Positions 8,088-16,938 of a DNA stretch of 60,667 nucleotides are shown here, in pieces. The number at the start of each line of letters is the position of its first letter. Position 1 is the first letter of the stretch. The notes under the pieces were generated by a model. That model saw only the letters and a program-made list of their open reading frames with translations. It was not told the DNA's origin and did no database searches. The translations under genes were made by a program, and so were the position numbers. The DNA is from JAHFPN01 sp036559465 (lineage in GTDB: Bacteria; Pseudomonadota; Alphaproteobacteria; Rhizobiales; Xanthobacteraceae). Where the stretch lies: NCBI GenBank assembly GCA_036559465.1, contig DATBTC010000018.1, forward strand, positions 1-60,667, read 5' to 3'.

Positions 8088-9683
8088 CTAGACCCCTGCG
8101 GCACCACCGTCGGAGCGCGGGTCGTGGGCGCCTTCCAGCGTCCCGTCGGGATGGACAACCACGGAGCCCGCGTGACCCATGAGTTCGGTATAGGCCTCCG
8201 GTAACACCTGGATGTCGTGGCCGGCCGCCTTGAGCCGCTCGACCAGCCCCTCGGAGAAGCGGGATTCGAGCCGGAGATTGGTGATCTCGGTCCCCCAAGT
8301 GCGGCCCAGTAGCCAGCGCGGCCGGTCGATCGCCTCGCCGAGCGGCACCTTATAAAGGACGTGCCGGGTGAAGACCGCGGCCTGAGTCTGTGGCTGGCCC
8401 TCGCCGCCCATGGTGCCATAGGCGAGCGCGCGGCCGTCCTTCAGCAATGCGAGCGCCGGCGTCAGCGTATGGAACGGCAGCCTGCCGGGCTCGAGTGCGT
8501 TCAGCGCTTTCGGATCGAGCGAGAACGACGAGCCGCGGTTCTGCATCAGGATGCCGGTCTTGGGCAGCACGCAGCCGGAGCCGAACTCCCAAAACAGCGA
8601 CTGGATGCACGAGACGACGCGGCCGTCGCCGTCGGCGGCAGCAAAATACACCGTGTCGCCCTTTTTGGCCGGAGCCGGCCAGGGCGCCGCGCGCTTCCCG
8701 TCGATCGCCTTAGCTTCGCGGGCCAGCGCCTCGGGCGTGAGGCTGGTCATCGGGTCCACGGTCTGCCGGTCGGGGTCGGTCACCACCCGGTCGCGGATGC
8801 GGAAGGCGCGCTTGGTCGCCTCGATGATACGATGGATGTGGTCGAAACTCTCGGGCGCTGCCTCGCCGAGCCGCTCGTAGATGCCGAGAATAAGGAGCGA
8901 AGCGAGCCCCTGGGTCGGCGAAGAAGAATTATAGAGTGTGCCCTCGCGAATCGGCATCGAGAGGGGCTCGCGCGAGCGGGCATGGTAGCGCTCGAGGTCT
9001 TCGCGCGTGACGGGGCTACCGATTCGCTCCAAGTCAGCCGCGATCTCGTGGGCGATGTCGCCGCGATAGAAATCGTCGAGACCGGTGCGGGCGAGCTGCT
9101 CGAGCGTATCGGGCAGGCGGCCGGCCGGGAGCGTCGCACCCTCCTTCGGCGGCTTGCCATCGGCGAGAAAGGTCGCGGCGAAGCCGGGAGCGTCGATCTT
9201 CTCGCCGCGGTCGGTGGTGAAGCGCCAGGCATAAGAGCGGGAGACCGGGTAGCCCTTGCGGGCGAGCGCGATGGCGGGTTCCAGAAGCCTGGAGAGCGGC
9301 ATCCGGCCGCCTTGAGCGCGGGCGGCGTCATATAGAAGAGCCCAGCCGCCGACCAGACCCGGCACCGTGAGCGCCGCGAGCGGCCCCCGCGCCGGGATCA
9401 CCTCACACCCCGCCTCTCGGTAGAGCTCCCGCGTGGCGCGCGCCCCGGCATAGCCGCAAGCGTCGATGTAGCGCACGCGCCCGGACGCCTCACGGAACAG
9501 CCAGAAGGCGTCGCCGCCGAGGTGGTTCATGTGCGGATAGGCGACGACAATGGCGGCACCGGTCGCCAGCGCCGCCTCGAGCGCGTTGCCGCCCTCGGCA
9601 AGCACTTCCCGGCCCGCTTCGGCAGCGTAGCGGTGCGACGCGGCCACCATGCCGAGGCGGGAGCGAACGCTTTCCTGGACCAT
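8088..9683 (-). CDS. gamma-glutamyltransferase family protein
   Basis: A 531-residue Ntn-hydrolase. The large-subunit part comes first (ASHRYAAEAGREVLAEGGNA). The self-processing and nucleophile threonine is in KGDTVYF near residue 344, followed by the small-subunit hallmark GTMGGEGQPQTQ near residue 450. No signal peptide is visible, so it may be cytoplasmic. Such family members act on glutathione-like or other gamma-glutamyl substrates, or as acylases; the substrate cannot be named. It is divergent from the small membrane protein gene at 9806. Confidence 0.9.
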   Translation of the reverse strand: MVQESVRSRLGMVAASHRYAAEAGREVLAEGGNALEAALATGAAIVVAYPHMNHLGGDAFWLFREASGRVRYIDACGYAGARATRELYREAGCEVIPARGPLAALTVPGLVGGWALLYDAARAQGGRMPLSRLLEPAIALARKGYPVSRSYAWRFTTDRGEKIDAPGFAATFLADGKPPKEGATLPAGRLPDTLEQLARTGLDDFYRGDIAHEIAADLERIGSPVTREDLERYHARSREPLSMPIREGTLYNSSSPTQGLASLLILGIYERLGEAAPESFDHIHRIIEATKRAFRIRDRVVTDPDRQTVDPMTSLTPEALAREAKAIDGKRAAPWPAPAKKGDTVYFAAADGDGRVVSCIQSLFWEFGSGCVLPKTGILMQNRGSSFSLDPKALNALEPGRLPFHTLTPALALLKDGRALAYGTMGGEGQPQTQAAVFTRHVLYKVPLGEAIDRPRWLLGRTWGTEITNLRLESRFSEGLVERLKAAGHDIQVLPEAYTELMGHAGSVVVHPDGTLEGAHDPRSDGGAAGV

Positions 9684-9805
9684 TGCGACCTCGAGAGGGG
9701 CGGCGGCAGGGCGGGACGGCGCTTGATCGGGATCGTGATCCGCGCCAAATTGCCCGCCATTCTACGTCGAAAGCGTGTGCAAGCGAACCGTCGGAAGGCA
9801 AAAAG

Positions 9806-10057
9806 ATGGCCGAGGAAGCTGCCAAGAAGGGCCGGGTGAACTGGCTGAACACGCTGACCGTGGTCAGCGCCGCCATCCTGATCGGCACCGAGGTGATCGG
9901 TGCCGGTCTCGCCACCGCCTGGGCGATCGCCGGCTTCTTCTCGCTCGGCGACATCGGCGCCTATGTGCTGCAGGCGCTGTTCGGCATCGGCGCGGTCGCC
10001 GTCATCATCGCTTTCCTCCGCGCCGCGACGCGCATCGAGCCGCTCGTCGAGCGCTGA
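9806..10057 (+). CDS. small two-span membrane protein
   Basis: An 83-residue protein. GGAAGG at 9793-9798 fixes the ATG at 9806; the frame is open further upstream but lacks a site. After a charged N-terminus (MAEEAAKKGR) there are two hydrophobic segments, about residues 14-40 and 47-70, and a C-terminus rich in Arg and Glu. The codon pattern is like its neighbours. I recognise the type (short conserved alphaproteobacterial membrane protein) but not a function. Confidence 0.7.
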   Translation: MAEEAAKKGRVNWLNTLTVVSAAILIGTEVIGAGLATAWAIAGFFSLGDIGAYVLQALFGIGAVAVIIAFLRAATRIEPLVER

Positions 10058-10204
10058 GCGCGACGAAGAGAAAAATTTTCTCTTAACGATCGATTCACGA
10101 CCTCGTCGCGAACTCGGCGAGCGCAAAAAAACTTTTGCTGAAAATGCGATTCCCTCTTGCATGCGCGCGAGAATGTGTTATCTCGCAACTGCCCAATTTC
10201 GCAC

Positions 10205-10520
10205 GTGCCTGTGGTCGCGTGCCGGTTGACGGATCCCCGGACAAGAGGCCGGTAAGCCGTCGGGGCAATCCGGTAGCCGGAGTCAACCGGTGCACCCCGC
10301 TCTCCGCGAGGGACGCGACTTAAAGCAACGACGTAGCGGGCTTTTTTGGTCTCTACCGGCTCTCCCAAGGAGCCGGGGGTCACTGAAGAGGCACTACTTC
10401 CTTGCCGGCCGTGCGGATCGGAATCTCCTGATCCAAGCGAGTGGCAGCCCTCTCCGGACTAAGTCTCCGGAGTTCGTTGTCACAACGGCGCAACAACAGC
10501 CGGCTTAGCCGCCGGCGCGA
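10205..10520 (+). ncRNA. speF-type leader RNA upstream of ornithine decarboxylase
   Basis: A long untranslated, structured region lies between 10058 and the decarboxylase start at 10604. It has a 9-bp perfect stem CCGGTTGAC (10222-10230) with GTCAACCGG (10282-10290), an inner CCCCG/CGGGG pair, a CCGGCTC/GAGCCGG hairpin near 10356-10376, and a CTCCGGA/TCCGGAG hairpin near 10454-10474. Position, gene context and the GGTTGAC core fit the alphaproteobacterial speF motif, a cis-regulatory RNA found in front of this gene. Boundaries are approximate, and the match is from memory rather than a covariance search. Confidence 0.72.
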
Positions 10521-10603
10521 CGCAGGCGAAGGCCTGCCAAGGGACGACCGCATCCGCGGATCCTTGGCGAGTTTCCGCCGACTTGGAGTGGAGGAAAGAA
10601 GAA

Positions 10604-11734
10604 GTGACGCAACGCATCCTGGAGTTTCTTCGACGACGCACTGACGACGGCCCTTGCCTTGTCATCGACCTCGAAGTGGTACGCGACAACTACCAAGCTT
10701 TCGCCAAAGCGCTGCCTGACACGCGCGTCTTCTATGCGGTGAAGGCCAACCCCGATCCCCAGATCCTGCAGCTTCTCGCAGAGCTCGGCTCGTCGTTCGA
10801 CGCCGCCTCGGTCGCTGAGATCGAGATGGTGCTCGCGGCCGGCGCCGTGGCGGACCGGATCTCGTACGGCAACACGATCAAGAAGGAGCGCGATATCGCG
10901 CGCGCCTTCGCGCTCGGCGTGCGCCTGTTTGCGGTCGACTGCGAAGCCGAGGTCGAGAAGATCGCCCGCGCCGCTCCCGGCGCCAAGGTGTTCTGCCGCA
11001 TCCTGTGCGACGGCAACGGCGCCGAATGGCCGCTGTCGCGCAAATTCGGGTGCGTGCCTGCGATGGCACCTCGCGTGCTCGAACACGCCCATAAGCTCGG
11101 GCTGGTCGCCCATGGTCTCTCCTTCCACGTGGGTTCGCAGCAGAACAACGTGAAGGCTTGGGACAAGGCGCTGAAGTCGGCGGCCGCCGTGTTTAAAGAC
11201 ATGGCGGAGCGCGGCATCACGCTTACCATGGTCAATCTCGGCGGCGGCTTCCCGGCGCGTTACGTGAAAGAGGTGCCGACGGTGAAGCTGTACGGCAACG
11301 CGATCTTCCGGGCGCTGCGCAAGCACTTCGGCAACCGTATCCCGGAGACGATCATCGAGCCGGGCCGCGGTCTGGTGGGCGATGCCGGCGTGATCGAGGC
11401 GGAGGTCGTCCTGATTTCGAAGAAATCGGACGAGGACAAGGTGCGCTGGGTCTATCTCGACATCGGCAAGTTCGGCGGTTTGGCCGAGACGATGGACGAG
11501 GCGATCCGGTATCCGATCCGCACGACCAGGGATGCGGACGAGATGGCGCCTTGCGTCATCGCGGGCCCGACTTGCGACTCGGTGGACGTGCTCTACGAGA
11601 AGGTGCCGTATCTTCTCCCCGTCTCGCTCGAGATCGGCGACAAGGTGCTGATCGAGGCGACGGGCGCTTACACGACCACCTACTCGTCCGTGGCGTTCAA
11701 CGGCTTCCCGCCGCTGAAGTCCTACGCGATCTGA
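10604..11734 (+). CDS. ornithine (lysine/ornithine) decarboxylase, type III PLP fold
   Basis: Decarboxylates ornithine to putrescine, the entry to polyamines. The protein is 376 residues with the eukaryote-like alanine-racemase fold: PLP lysine K47 in FYAVKANPD, HVGSQQ near 178, the glycine loop NLGGGFPARY, and the active-site cysteine C324 in GPTCDSVDVL. The start is GTG at 10604, with GGAGGAAA ending nine bases before it; an ATG 21 bases upstream has no site. It follows the speF-type leader and is followed after 5 bases by a GNAT gene and then homospermidine synthase, making a polyamine operon. Confidence 0.94.
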   Translation: MTQRILEFLRRRTDDGPCLVIDLEVVRDNYQAFAKALPDTRVFYAVKANPDPQILQLLAELGSSFDAASVAEIEMVLAAGAVADRISYGNTIKKERDIARAFALGVRLFAVDCEAEVEKIARAAPGAKVFCRILCDGNGAEWPLSRKFGCVPAMAPRVLEHAHKLGLVAHGLSFHVGSQQNNVKAWDKALKSAAAVFKDMAERGITLTMVNLGGGFPARYVKEVPTVKLYGNAIFRALRKHFGNRIPETIIEPGRGLVGDAGVIEAEVVLISKKSDEDKVRWVYLDIGKFGGLAETMDEAIRYPIRTTRDADEMAPCVIAGPTCDSVDVLYEKVPYLLPVSLEIGDKVLIEATGAYTTTYSSVAFNGFPPLKSYAI

Positions 11735-11739
11735 TCGCC

Positions 11740-12312
11740 ATGATACGAATCGAAGCCGAGGCGCCGGCGGAAGCCGGCGCCCGGGAAAACCTGCTCGACC
11801 TCGCCTTCGGGCGAAAACGGTCGAAGAAGACCTCTCAGCGCCTGCGTGACCAACGTCTGCCGGCCGATGGGCTCGCTTACTCGGCCAAGACCGAGGGCGG
11901 CCGGGTCGTTGGCACGGTCAGGCTCTGGCACATTTCGGCCGGCGCCAAGCGGCCGGCGCTTCTGCTCGGTCCGCTCGCCGTGCATCCATCGTTCCGCCGC
12001 AAGGGCATCGGCTCGGCGCTCATGCAAGCTGCACTCAAGAAGGCCAAGGCGCTCGGCCACGGCTCGGTGCTCCTGGTGGGCGACGAGCCGTTCTACCGCC
12101 GCTTCGGTTTCTGTCGCGCGCTCACCGAGCAGCTGCGGTTGCCCGGCCCGTTCGATCGCGACCGTTTCCTTGGGCTCGAACTCGCGCCCGGTGCACTCGC
12201 GGATGCGCGGGGCATCGTGACGGCCACAGGCGCGCCGGTTCCTGCAACTGCAGCTGCCTTACCCACAGCCGCGCCCCGGAGATTGACGCCGCGCGCGCGG
12301 CATGCCTCTTGA
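11740..12312 (+). CDS. GNAT family N-acetyltransferase
   Basis: A 190-residue protein. The acetyl-CoA binding motif A is at residues about 85-110 (HPSFRRKGIGSALMQAALKKA). The C-terminus is an Ala/Pro/Thr-rich, Arg-rich tail without a fold. The start lies 5 bases after the ornithine decarboxylase stop and the gene precedes homospermidine synthase. A role in polyamine acetylation is suggested only by position. The frame overlaps the region just before the next start. Confidence 0.85.
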   Translation: MIRIEAEAPAEAGARENLLDLAFGRKRSKKTSQRLRDQRLPADGLAYSAKTEGGRVVGTVRLWHISAGAKRPALLLGPLAVHPSFRRKGIGSALMQAALKKAKALGHGSVLLVGDEPFYRRFGFCRALTEQLRLPGPFDRDRFLGLELAPGALADARGIVTATGAPVPATAAALPTAAPRRLTPRARHAS

Positions 12313-12340
12313 GCGAAACGCCCACGGGGATTCCGGATTC

Positions 12341-13771
12341 ATGACCGAGTGGCCGGTCCACGGCAAAATCGACGGCCCGATCGTGATGATCGGCTTCGGC
12401 TCCATCGGCAAGGGCGCGCTGCCCCTGATCGAGCGTCATTTCAAATATGACAAGAAGCGCTTCGTCGTCATCGACCCCAAGGACAAAGACCGCAAGCTCC
12501 TGGACAAGCATGGCGTCCGCTTCGTCCATGAGGCGGTGACGAAAGAGAACTACCGCGACCTTCTGACCCCGCTGCTCACCGCCGGCAAGGGCCGCGGCTT
12601 CTGCGTGAATTTGTCGGTCGACGTCGCCTCGATCGCGGTGATGGAGCTGTGCCGCGAGATTGGCGCGCTCTATGTCGATACCGTGGTCGAGCCCTGGCCC
12701 GGCCTCTATTTCAACCCGAAGGAAAGCGCCGAAGGCCGCTCCAACTATGTTCTTCGCGAACAGCTCCTGGAGGCGGCGCGCAAGAAGCCGGGAGGGCCGA
12801 CCGCGGTTTCCTGCTGCGGGGCCAATCCGGGCATGGTGTCCTGGTTCGTGAAACAGGCCCTTCTGAACCTCGCCTCCGACCTCGGCCTGTCCTTCGAAGA
12901 GCCCAAAACGCAGGAGGAATGGGCCCGGCTGATGATGGACGCAGGCGTCAAGGGGATTCATATCGCCGAGCGCGACACCCAGCGCGCCAGGAACCCTAAG
13001 CCCATGCGCCAGTTCGTCAATACCTGGTCGGTCGAGGGCTTCGTCGCCGAGGGCATGCAGCCGGCCGAACTCGGCTGGGGCACCCACGAGAAATGGACGC
13101 CGGAGAACGCCGGCACGCACGAGCACGGCTCGCAAGCCGCGATCTATCTCCTGCAGCCCGGCGCCAATACGCGCGTGCGCTCCTGGTGCCCGACGCCGGG
13201 GCCGCAATACGGCTTTCTAGTCACCCACAACGAGTCGATCTCGATCGCCGACTTCTTCACGCACCGGGAAAAGGGCAAGGCGGTCTACCGGCCGACCTGC
13301 CACTACGCCTATCATCCGGCCGACGACGCGGTTCTCTCCATGCATGAGCTGTTCGGCTCGGGCGGCAAGATGCAGCCCTCGTGGCACATTCTCGACGAGA
13401 ACGAGATCGTCGACGGCGTGGACGAGCTTGGCGTGCTGCTCTACGGCCACGCCAAGAACGCCTATTGGTATGGCTCGCAGCTTTCGATCGAGGAAACGCG
13501 GGCGGTGGCGCCCTATCAGAACGCGACCGGCCTGCAGGTCACCTCGGCGGTGATCGCCGGGATGGTATGGGCGCTGGAAAACCCCGAAGCCGGGATCGTC
13601 GAGGCGGACCAGATGGATTTCCGCCGCTGCCTGCAGATCCAGATGCCCTATCTCGGGCCGGTGATCGGCACCTATACGGACTGGACGCCGGTCGACGGCC
13701 GCGGCGTATTCTTCCCCGAGGACATGGACCGCGAGGATCCGTGGCAGTTCAAGAACGTGCTGGTGCGCTGA
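12341..13771 (+). CDS. homospermidine synthase
   Basis: Makes homospermidine from putrescine, releasing ammonia, by an NAD-dependent reaction. It is 476 residues, the usual length of the bacterial enzyme. An N-terminal Rossmann motif (IGFGSIGKGALP) lies near residue 17. CCGANPGMVSWF, PTCHYAYHPADDAV and the C-terminal Glu/Asp-rich end are typical. The start is taken at MTEWPVHGKIDGP with GGGGA upstream; 13 extra in-frame residues are possible. It is third in the operon after ornithine decarboxylase and GNAT, completing putrescine to homospermidine. Confidence 0.95.
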   Translation: MTEWPVHGKIDGPIVMIGFGSIGKGALPLIERHFKYDKKRFVVIDPKDKDRKLLDKHGVRFVHEAVTKENYRDLLTPLLTAGKGRGFCVNLSVDVASIAVMELCREIGALYVDTVVEPWPGLYFNPKESAEGRSNYVLREQLLEAARKKPGGPTAVSCCGANPGMVSWFVKQALLNLASDLGLSFEEPKTQEEWARLMMDAGVKGIHIAERDTQRARNPKPMRQFVNTWSVEGFVAEGMQPAELGWGTHEKWTPENAGTHEHGSQAAIYLLQPGANTRVRSWCPTPGPQYGFLVTHNESISIADFFTHREKGKAVYRPTCHYAYHPADDAVLSMHELFGSGGKMQPSWHILDENEIVDGVDELGVLLYGHAKNAYWYGSQLSIEETRAVAPYQNATGLQVTSAVIAGMVWALENPEAGIVEADQMDFRRCLQIQMPYLGPVIGTYTDWTPVDGRGVFFPEDMDREDPWQFKNVLVR

Positions 13772-13775
13772 GTAT

Positions 13776-14759
13776 CTAGAGCACGAGTAGTCCCGCCTTC
13801 CCTTCTTCCGCCCCGAACGCAAGCGTTTGTCCGTTTGGCGACCAAGCGAGCGCGCTGACTGGCGCAGTGTCGGCCGGGCGCACGAGAATGGCAGCGCCGT
13901 CTTCCAAACGCACGAGGAGAAGTTGCCCGTCGGCGTAACCGGCGGCGAGCACTCCTTGCTTCGGATGACAGGCGACCGCCGCGACACGCGCCGAGTGCTG
14001 AGCGAGCACTCTCGGCTCCTTTCCGGTCGGCCCGTCTTTCGACGCGAACGGCCAGAGGATCACTTCATTGGCGCCCGAGGTCGCGAGCCACTCGCCGTCG
14101 GCGGTGAATTGCATGGAGCGCACGCGGCCGGGATAGCCGGTCATGCGCATATGGTGGCCATCGACGATCCGCCAGCCATGCAGCGCCGGTTCCTGCATAG
14201 AGGTGATGAGAAATCGCCCGTCGGAGCTGAAGAGGACGCCGAGGTGGGAGCCCTTCCAGGCAAGCGTTTCGGGCTTGGCGTCGGCGTTGGGAAACCAGAG
14301 CGTTGCGCCGCCGAAATGGGTGATGGCGAGCCGCAGGCCCTTGGGCGCGAAGGCAAGCCCGCCGACGCTGGTGGGAAGATCGAGGGAGCGGTCGCCTTTC
14401 CTCGTGCGCGCGAAGGCGGTTTTACCGATCGACCAGGCAAACGCGCCATCGGGGCCAAGCGCCACGTGATCGATCCATTTGCCGGGCGCTTCTGCGAGGA
14501 TTTCCGTGCTGCCTTCAGCGCTGGTCGCCACCAGCTTGCCGTCGTCGCCGGATGTCAGAAGACGCTTTCCGTCGCACGCAACTTCGAGGATCGCACCGTC
14601 ATGGGCCCGCACCCGGCGTTCCGCCTCACCGGCAAGCAGGATTTCCCCCTCACCAAGCGCAAAGGCCGCGGTGGCGCCGAGGAAGGCGGCGGCGACCACG
14701 TGGCTGCCCGCGTCGATCGAGCGGACCTTGGCGGCGAGGGAGGGAATTTCTAAGGGCAT
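13776..14759 (-). CDS. WD40 repeat protein
   Basis: A 327-residue beta-propeller made of about seven degenerate WD repeats. Repeated blocks of the type SADGKLL-SGS appear as LLTSGDDGKLVATS, FAPKGLRLAITHFGG, LFSSDGRFLITS, FTADGEWLATSGANEVILW and LAWSPNGQTLAFGAEEG. There is no signal peptide or catalytic motif. Such single-copy alphaproteobacterial proteins have no agreed role; it may be a scaffold. It is convergent with homospermidine synthase (4-base gap). Confidence 0.85.
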   Translation of the reverse strand: MPLEIPSLAAKVRSIDAGSHVVAAAFLGATAAFALGEGEILLAGEAERRVRAHDGAILEVACDGKRLLTSGDDGKLVATSAEGSTEILAEAPGKWIDHVALGPDGAFAWSIGKTAFARTRKGDRSLDLPTSVGGLAFAPKGLRLAITHFGGATLWFPNADAKPETLAWKGSHLGVLFSSDGRFLITSMQEPALHGWRIVDGHHMRMTGYPGRVRSMQFTADGEWLATSGANEVILWPFASKDGPTGKEPRVLAQHSARVAAVACHPKQGVLAAGYADGQLLLVRLEDGAAILVRPADTAPVSALAWSPNGQTLAFGAEEGKAGLLVL

Positions 14760-14796
14760 CGGCTCAGTTTCTTACAATGGGAGCCGACCTGAAAGG

Positions 14797-14928
14797 CTAG
14801 CGCCGGGTATCGTCCTTGCAGGACTGGGGACCGGGATTGCCGCCGAACCAATCGCCGCATTTGTCGCAGCCGCCGAGCCCGAGGCCCAGCGCCAGAATGC
14901 AGAACAAGGTGGCAAGTCGTCTACGCAT
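14797..14928 (-). CDS. small lipoprotein
   Basis: A 43-residue peptide below usual annotation length. It has a charged start (MRRRLATL), a hydrophobic segment and a lipobox LGLGGC, so Cys21 would be lipidated and about 23 residues remain after processing. The mature part contains CDKCGDW and another Cys, so two free cysteines could form a disulfide. AGAGG precedes the ATG at a normal distance. It sits alone between the WD40 gene and the CobW gene, all on the minus strand. Confidence 0.7.
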   Translation of the reverse strand: MRRRLATLFCILALGLGLGGCDKCGDWFGGNPGPQSCKDDTRR

Positions 14929-14978
14929 CGCGAACCTCTGTCTCGATCATACAGTACCGCCGGTGGAACGGCGAGCAA

Positions 14979-15938
14979 TCAGGCCACGCAGGCCTCGAAG
15001 CCTTGCCTTAGCGCCGCCGCATCCAAATTGCGGCCGATGAACACCAGCCGGCTTTCGCGCTTTTCGCCCTTCTTCCATTCGCGCTGGTGGTCGCCGTCGA
15101 GCACCATGTGCACGCCCTGAAAGACGAAGCGCTGCGGGTCGTTGTTGAAGGAGAGGATGCCCTTGGAGCGGAGAATGTCCGGGCCCTGCTTGGCCACGAG
15201 ATCCTGAATCCAGGGGAAGAACTTGTCGGGGTCGAGGGACTTTTCGGTCGAGAACGAGAACGATTGCACGTCCTCGTCGTGGGTGTGCAGGTCGGAATCC
15301 AGGAACTCGGGTTCGATGGCGAGAATGCGCTCGAGATCGAATGCCCCCTGCCCCAGCACCTTGTCTACCGGCACTGCGCAGCGCGTCGTCTTGTGCACGC
15401 GGGCATAGGGATTGATGGCGCGGATGCGCAACTCGACGTCCTTCAATTCCTCGGGCGTCACCAGGTCGGTCTTGTTCAAGAGGATCACGTCGGCGAAGGC
15501 GATCTGGTTCTTGGCCTCAGGCGCGTCCTTGAGGCGATCCTTCAGCCACTTTGCGTCGGCGACCGTTACCACTGCGTCGAGCGTGGTCCGGCCGCCGACG
15601 TTGTCGTCCATGAAAAAAGTTTGCGCCACCGGCGCCGGATCGGCGAGACCGGTGGTCTCCACCAGAATCCCATCGAAGCGGCCGCGGCGCTTGAGCAACC
15701 CGTCAATGATGCGGATCAGGTCGCCGCGCACGGTGCAGCAGACGCAGCCGTTGTTCATCTCGAACACTTCCTCGTCGGCGCCGACGACGAGGTCGTTGTC
15801 TATGCCGATCTCGCCGAATTCGTTGACGATAACGGCGTATTTCTTGCCGTGCGGCTCCGACAGGATGCGGTTCAACAGCGTGGTCTTGCCGGCGCCGAGA
15901 TAGCCGGTGAGCACGGTGACGGGGATTTTTTCGGGCAT
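14979..15938 (-). CDS. CobW/COG0523 family GTP-binding metal chaperone
   Basis: A 319-residue G3E GTPase. The P-loop GYLGAGKTT is at residues 12-20, the metal-binding CxCC motif at C65, C67, C68, NKTD near 155, and a CobW C-terminal domain ends the protein. Proteins of this kind insert or save zinc (or other metals) under limitation. It lies downstream of the ABC zinc importer on the same strand, after a palindromic repeat, which strongly favours zinc over cobalamin. Confidence 0.9.
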   Translation of the reverse strand: MPEKIPVTVLTGYLGAGKTTLLNRILSEPHGKKYAVIVNEFGEIGIDNDLVVGADEEVFEMNNGCVCCTVRGDLIRIIDGLLKRRGRFDGILVETTGLADPAPVAQTFFMDDNVGGRTTLDAVVTVADAKWLKDRLKDAPEAKNQIAFADVILLNKTDLVTPEELKDVELRIRAINPYARVHKTTRCAVPVDKVLGQGAFDLERILAIEPEFLDSDLHTHDEDVQSFSFSTEKSLDPDKFFPWIQDLVAKQGPDILRSKGILSFNNDPQRFVFQGVHMVLDGDHQREWKKGEKRESRLVFIGRNLDAAALRQGFEACVA

Positions 15939-15950
15939 TTTGAATTACCG

Positions 15951-16023
15951 GTCATGCCCGGGCTCGACCCGGGCATCCACGACTTAGGCGACGTGGATGG
16001 CCGGGACAAGCCCGGCCATGACG
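15951..16023. repeat. dispersed palindromic intergenic element, copy 1
   Basis: A structured element starting GTCATGCCCGG and ending CCGGCCATGAC. It contains hairpin ATGCCCGGG-CTCGA-CCCGGGCAT, a central CCACG/CGTGG pair and hairpin TGGCCGGG-ACAAG-CCCGGCCA. A second copy lies at 36156-36245, with base changes that keep the first stem paired. It sits between the binding-protein and CobW genes and could act as a transcript-end or mRNA-stability element. Confidence 0.8.
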
Positions 16024-16030
16024 AAATGCG

Positions 16031-16927
16031 TCAACTCGTCAGCGCCGCGGCGAGCTGCTTCACGTTGTGCCGCATCATGTCGATATAGGTGGGCGCCGGG
16101 CCCTTGTCGTCGGAGAGCGCGTCGGAAAACAGCGTGCCGCCGATCCGGGCGCCGGTCTCGTCGGCGATGCGCTTGATCAGGCGCGGGTCGGAGACATTTT
16201 CGAGGAAAACGGCCGGGATTTTCTGCGCCTTGATCTGGCGGATGATGCGGGCCACGTCCTGAGCCGAGGCCTCGGCATCGGTCGAGACGCCCTGGGGCGT
16301 GATGAATTCTATGCCGTAAGCCAGACGGAAATAACCGAAGGCATCGTGGGTAGTGATGATCTTTCGGCGCGCGGCCGGGATCGCCGCGACCGCGGCTTTG
16401 ATCTCGGCTTCGAGCGCATCGAGCTTCCTTAGATAATCAGCGGCGTTCTTGGCGTAGATGTCCTTGCCCGCCGGGTCGGCGAGCGTGAGCGCGTCGCGGA
16501 TGTTGACGACGTATGTCTTGGCGTTGGCGACCGATTGCCAGGCGTGCGGATCGAGCGCGTGGGCGTCAGCATGGCCATGTGCGTCCTTGGTCTCGCGCGC
16601 CTTCACGCCCTTGCTCGCCACAGCGAGCGCGGCCTTGGTGCCGGAGGCCTTCACCAGCCGGTCGATCCAGCCCTCGTAGCGCAGGCCGTTCACGATCACG
16701 AGCTTGGCTTCGAAGAGCTTCCTCGCATCGGCGGGCGACGGCGCATAGACGTGGGCGTCGCCATTGGGGCCGACCAGCGTGGTGAGCATGACCCGCTCAC
16801 CGCCGACGTTCTTCACGAAATCGCCGAGGATCGAGAAGGTCGCGACCACCGAGAGCTTCTCTTGAGCCATCGCGGGCGCGGCGGCGAGCAGGAGCGCGGC
16901 GGCGAGGAATGTGCGGCGGTAAAGCAT
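16031..16927 (-). CDS. zinc (metal) ABC transporter substrate-binding protein, ZnuA/AztC type
   Basis: A 298-residue periplasmic cluster A-I binding protein. Signal peptide residues 1-21 (ending AMA). Metal ligands are visible: H59 in DAHVY, H128 in DPHAW, a His in TTHDAFGYF and an Asp in TLFSD. A His/Asp-rich loop at residues 116-128 (DAHGHADAHALD) is typical of zinc- rather than manganese-binding members. AAGGAG fixes the start at 16927, and the permease gene ends 12 bases upstream. Confidence 0.93.
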   Translation of the reverse strand: MLYRRTFLAAALLLAAAPAMAQEKLSVVATFSILGDFVKNVGGERVMLTTLVGPNGDAHVYAPSPADARKLFEAKLVIVNGLRYEGWIDRLVKASGTKAALAVASKGVKARETKDAHGHADAHALDPHAWQSVANAKTYVVNIRDALTLADPAGKDIYAKNAADYLRKLDALEAEIKAAVAAIPAARRKIITTHDAFGYFRLAYGIEFITPQGVSTDAEASAQDVARIIRQIKAQKIPAVFLENVSDPRLIKRIADETGARIGGTLFSDALSDDKGPAPTYIDMMRHNVKQLAAALTS

Positions 16928-16938
16928 GGCGTTCTCCT

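Noticed and set aside
10066..10084. AAGAGAAAA-A-TTTTCTCTT palindrome as a terminator of the small membrane protein gene
   Set aside because: It is all A/T except for the ends, would form a weak stem, and lacks a GC-rich core. It may be chance or a weak transcript end.
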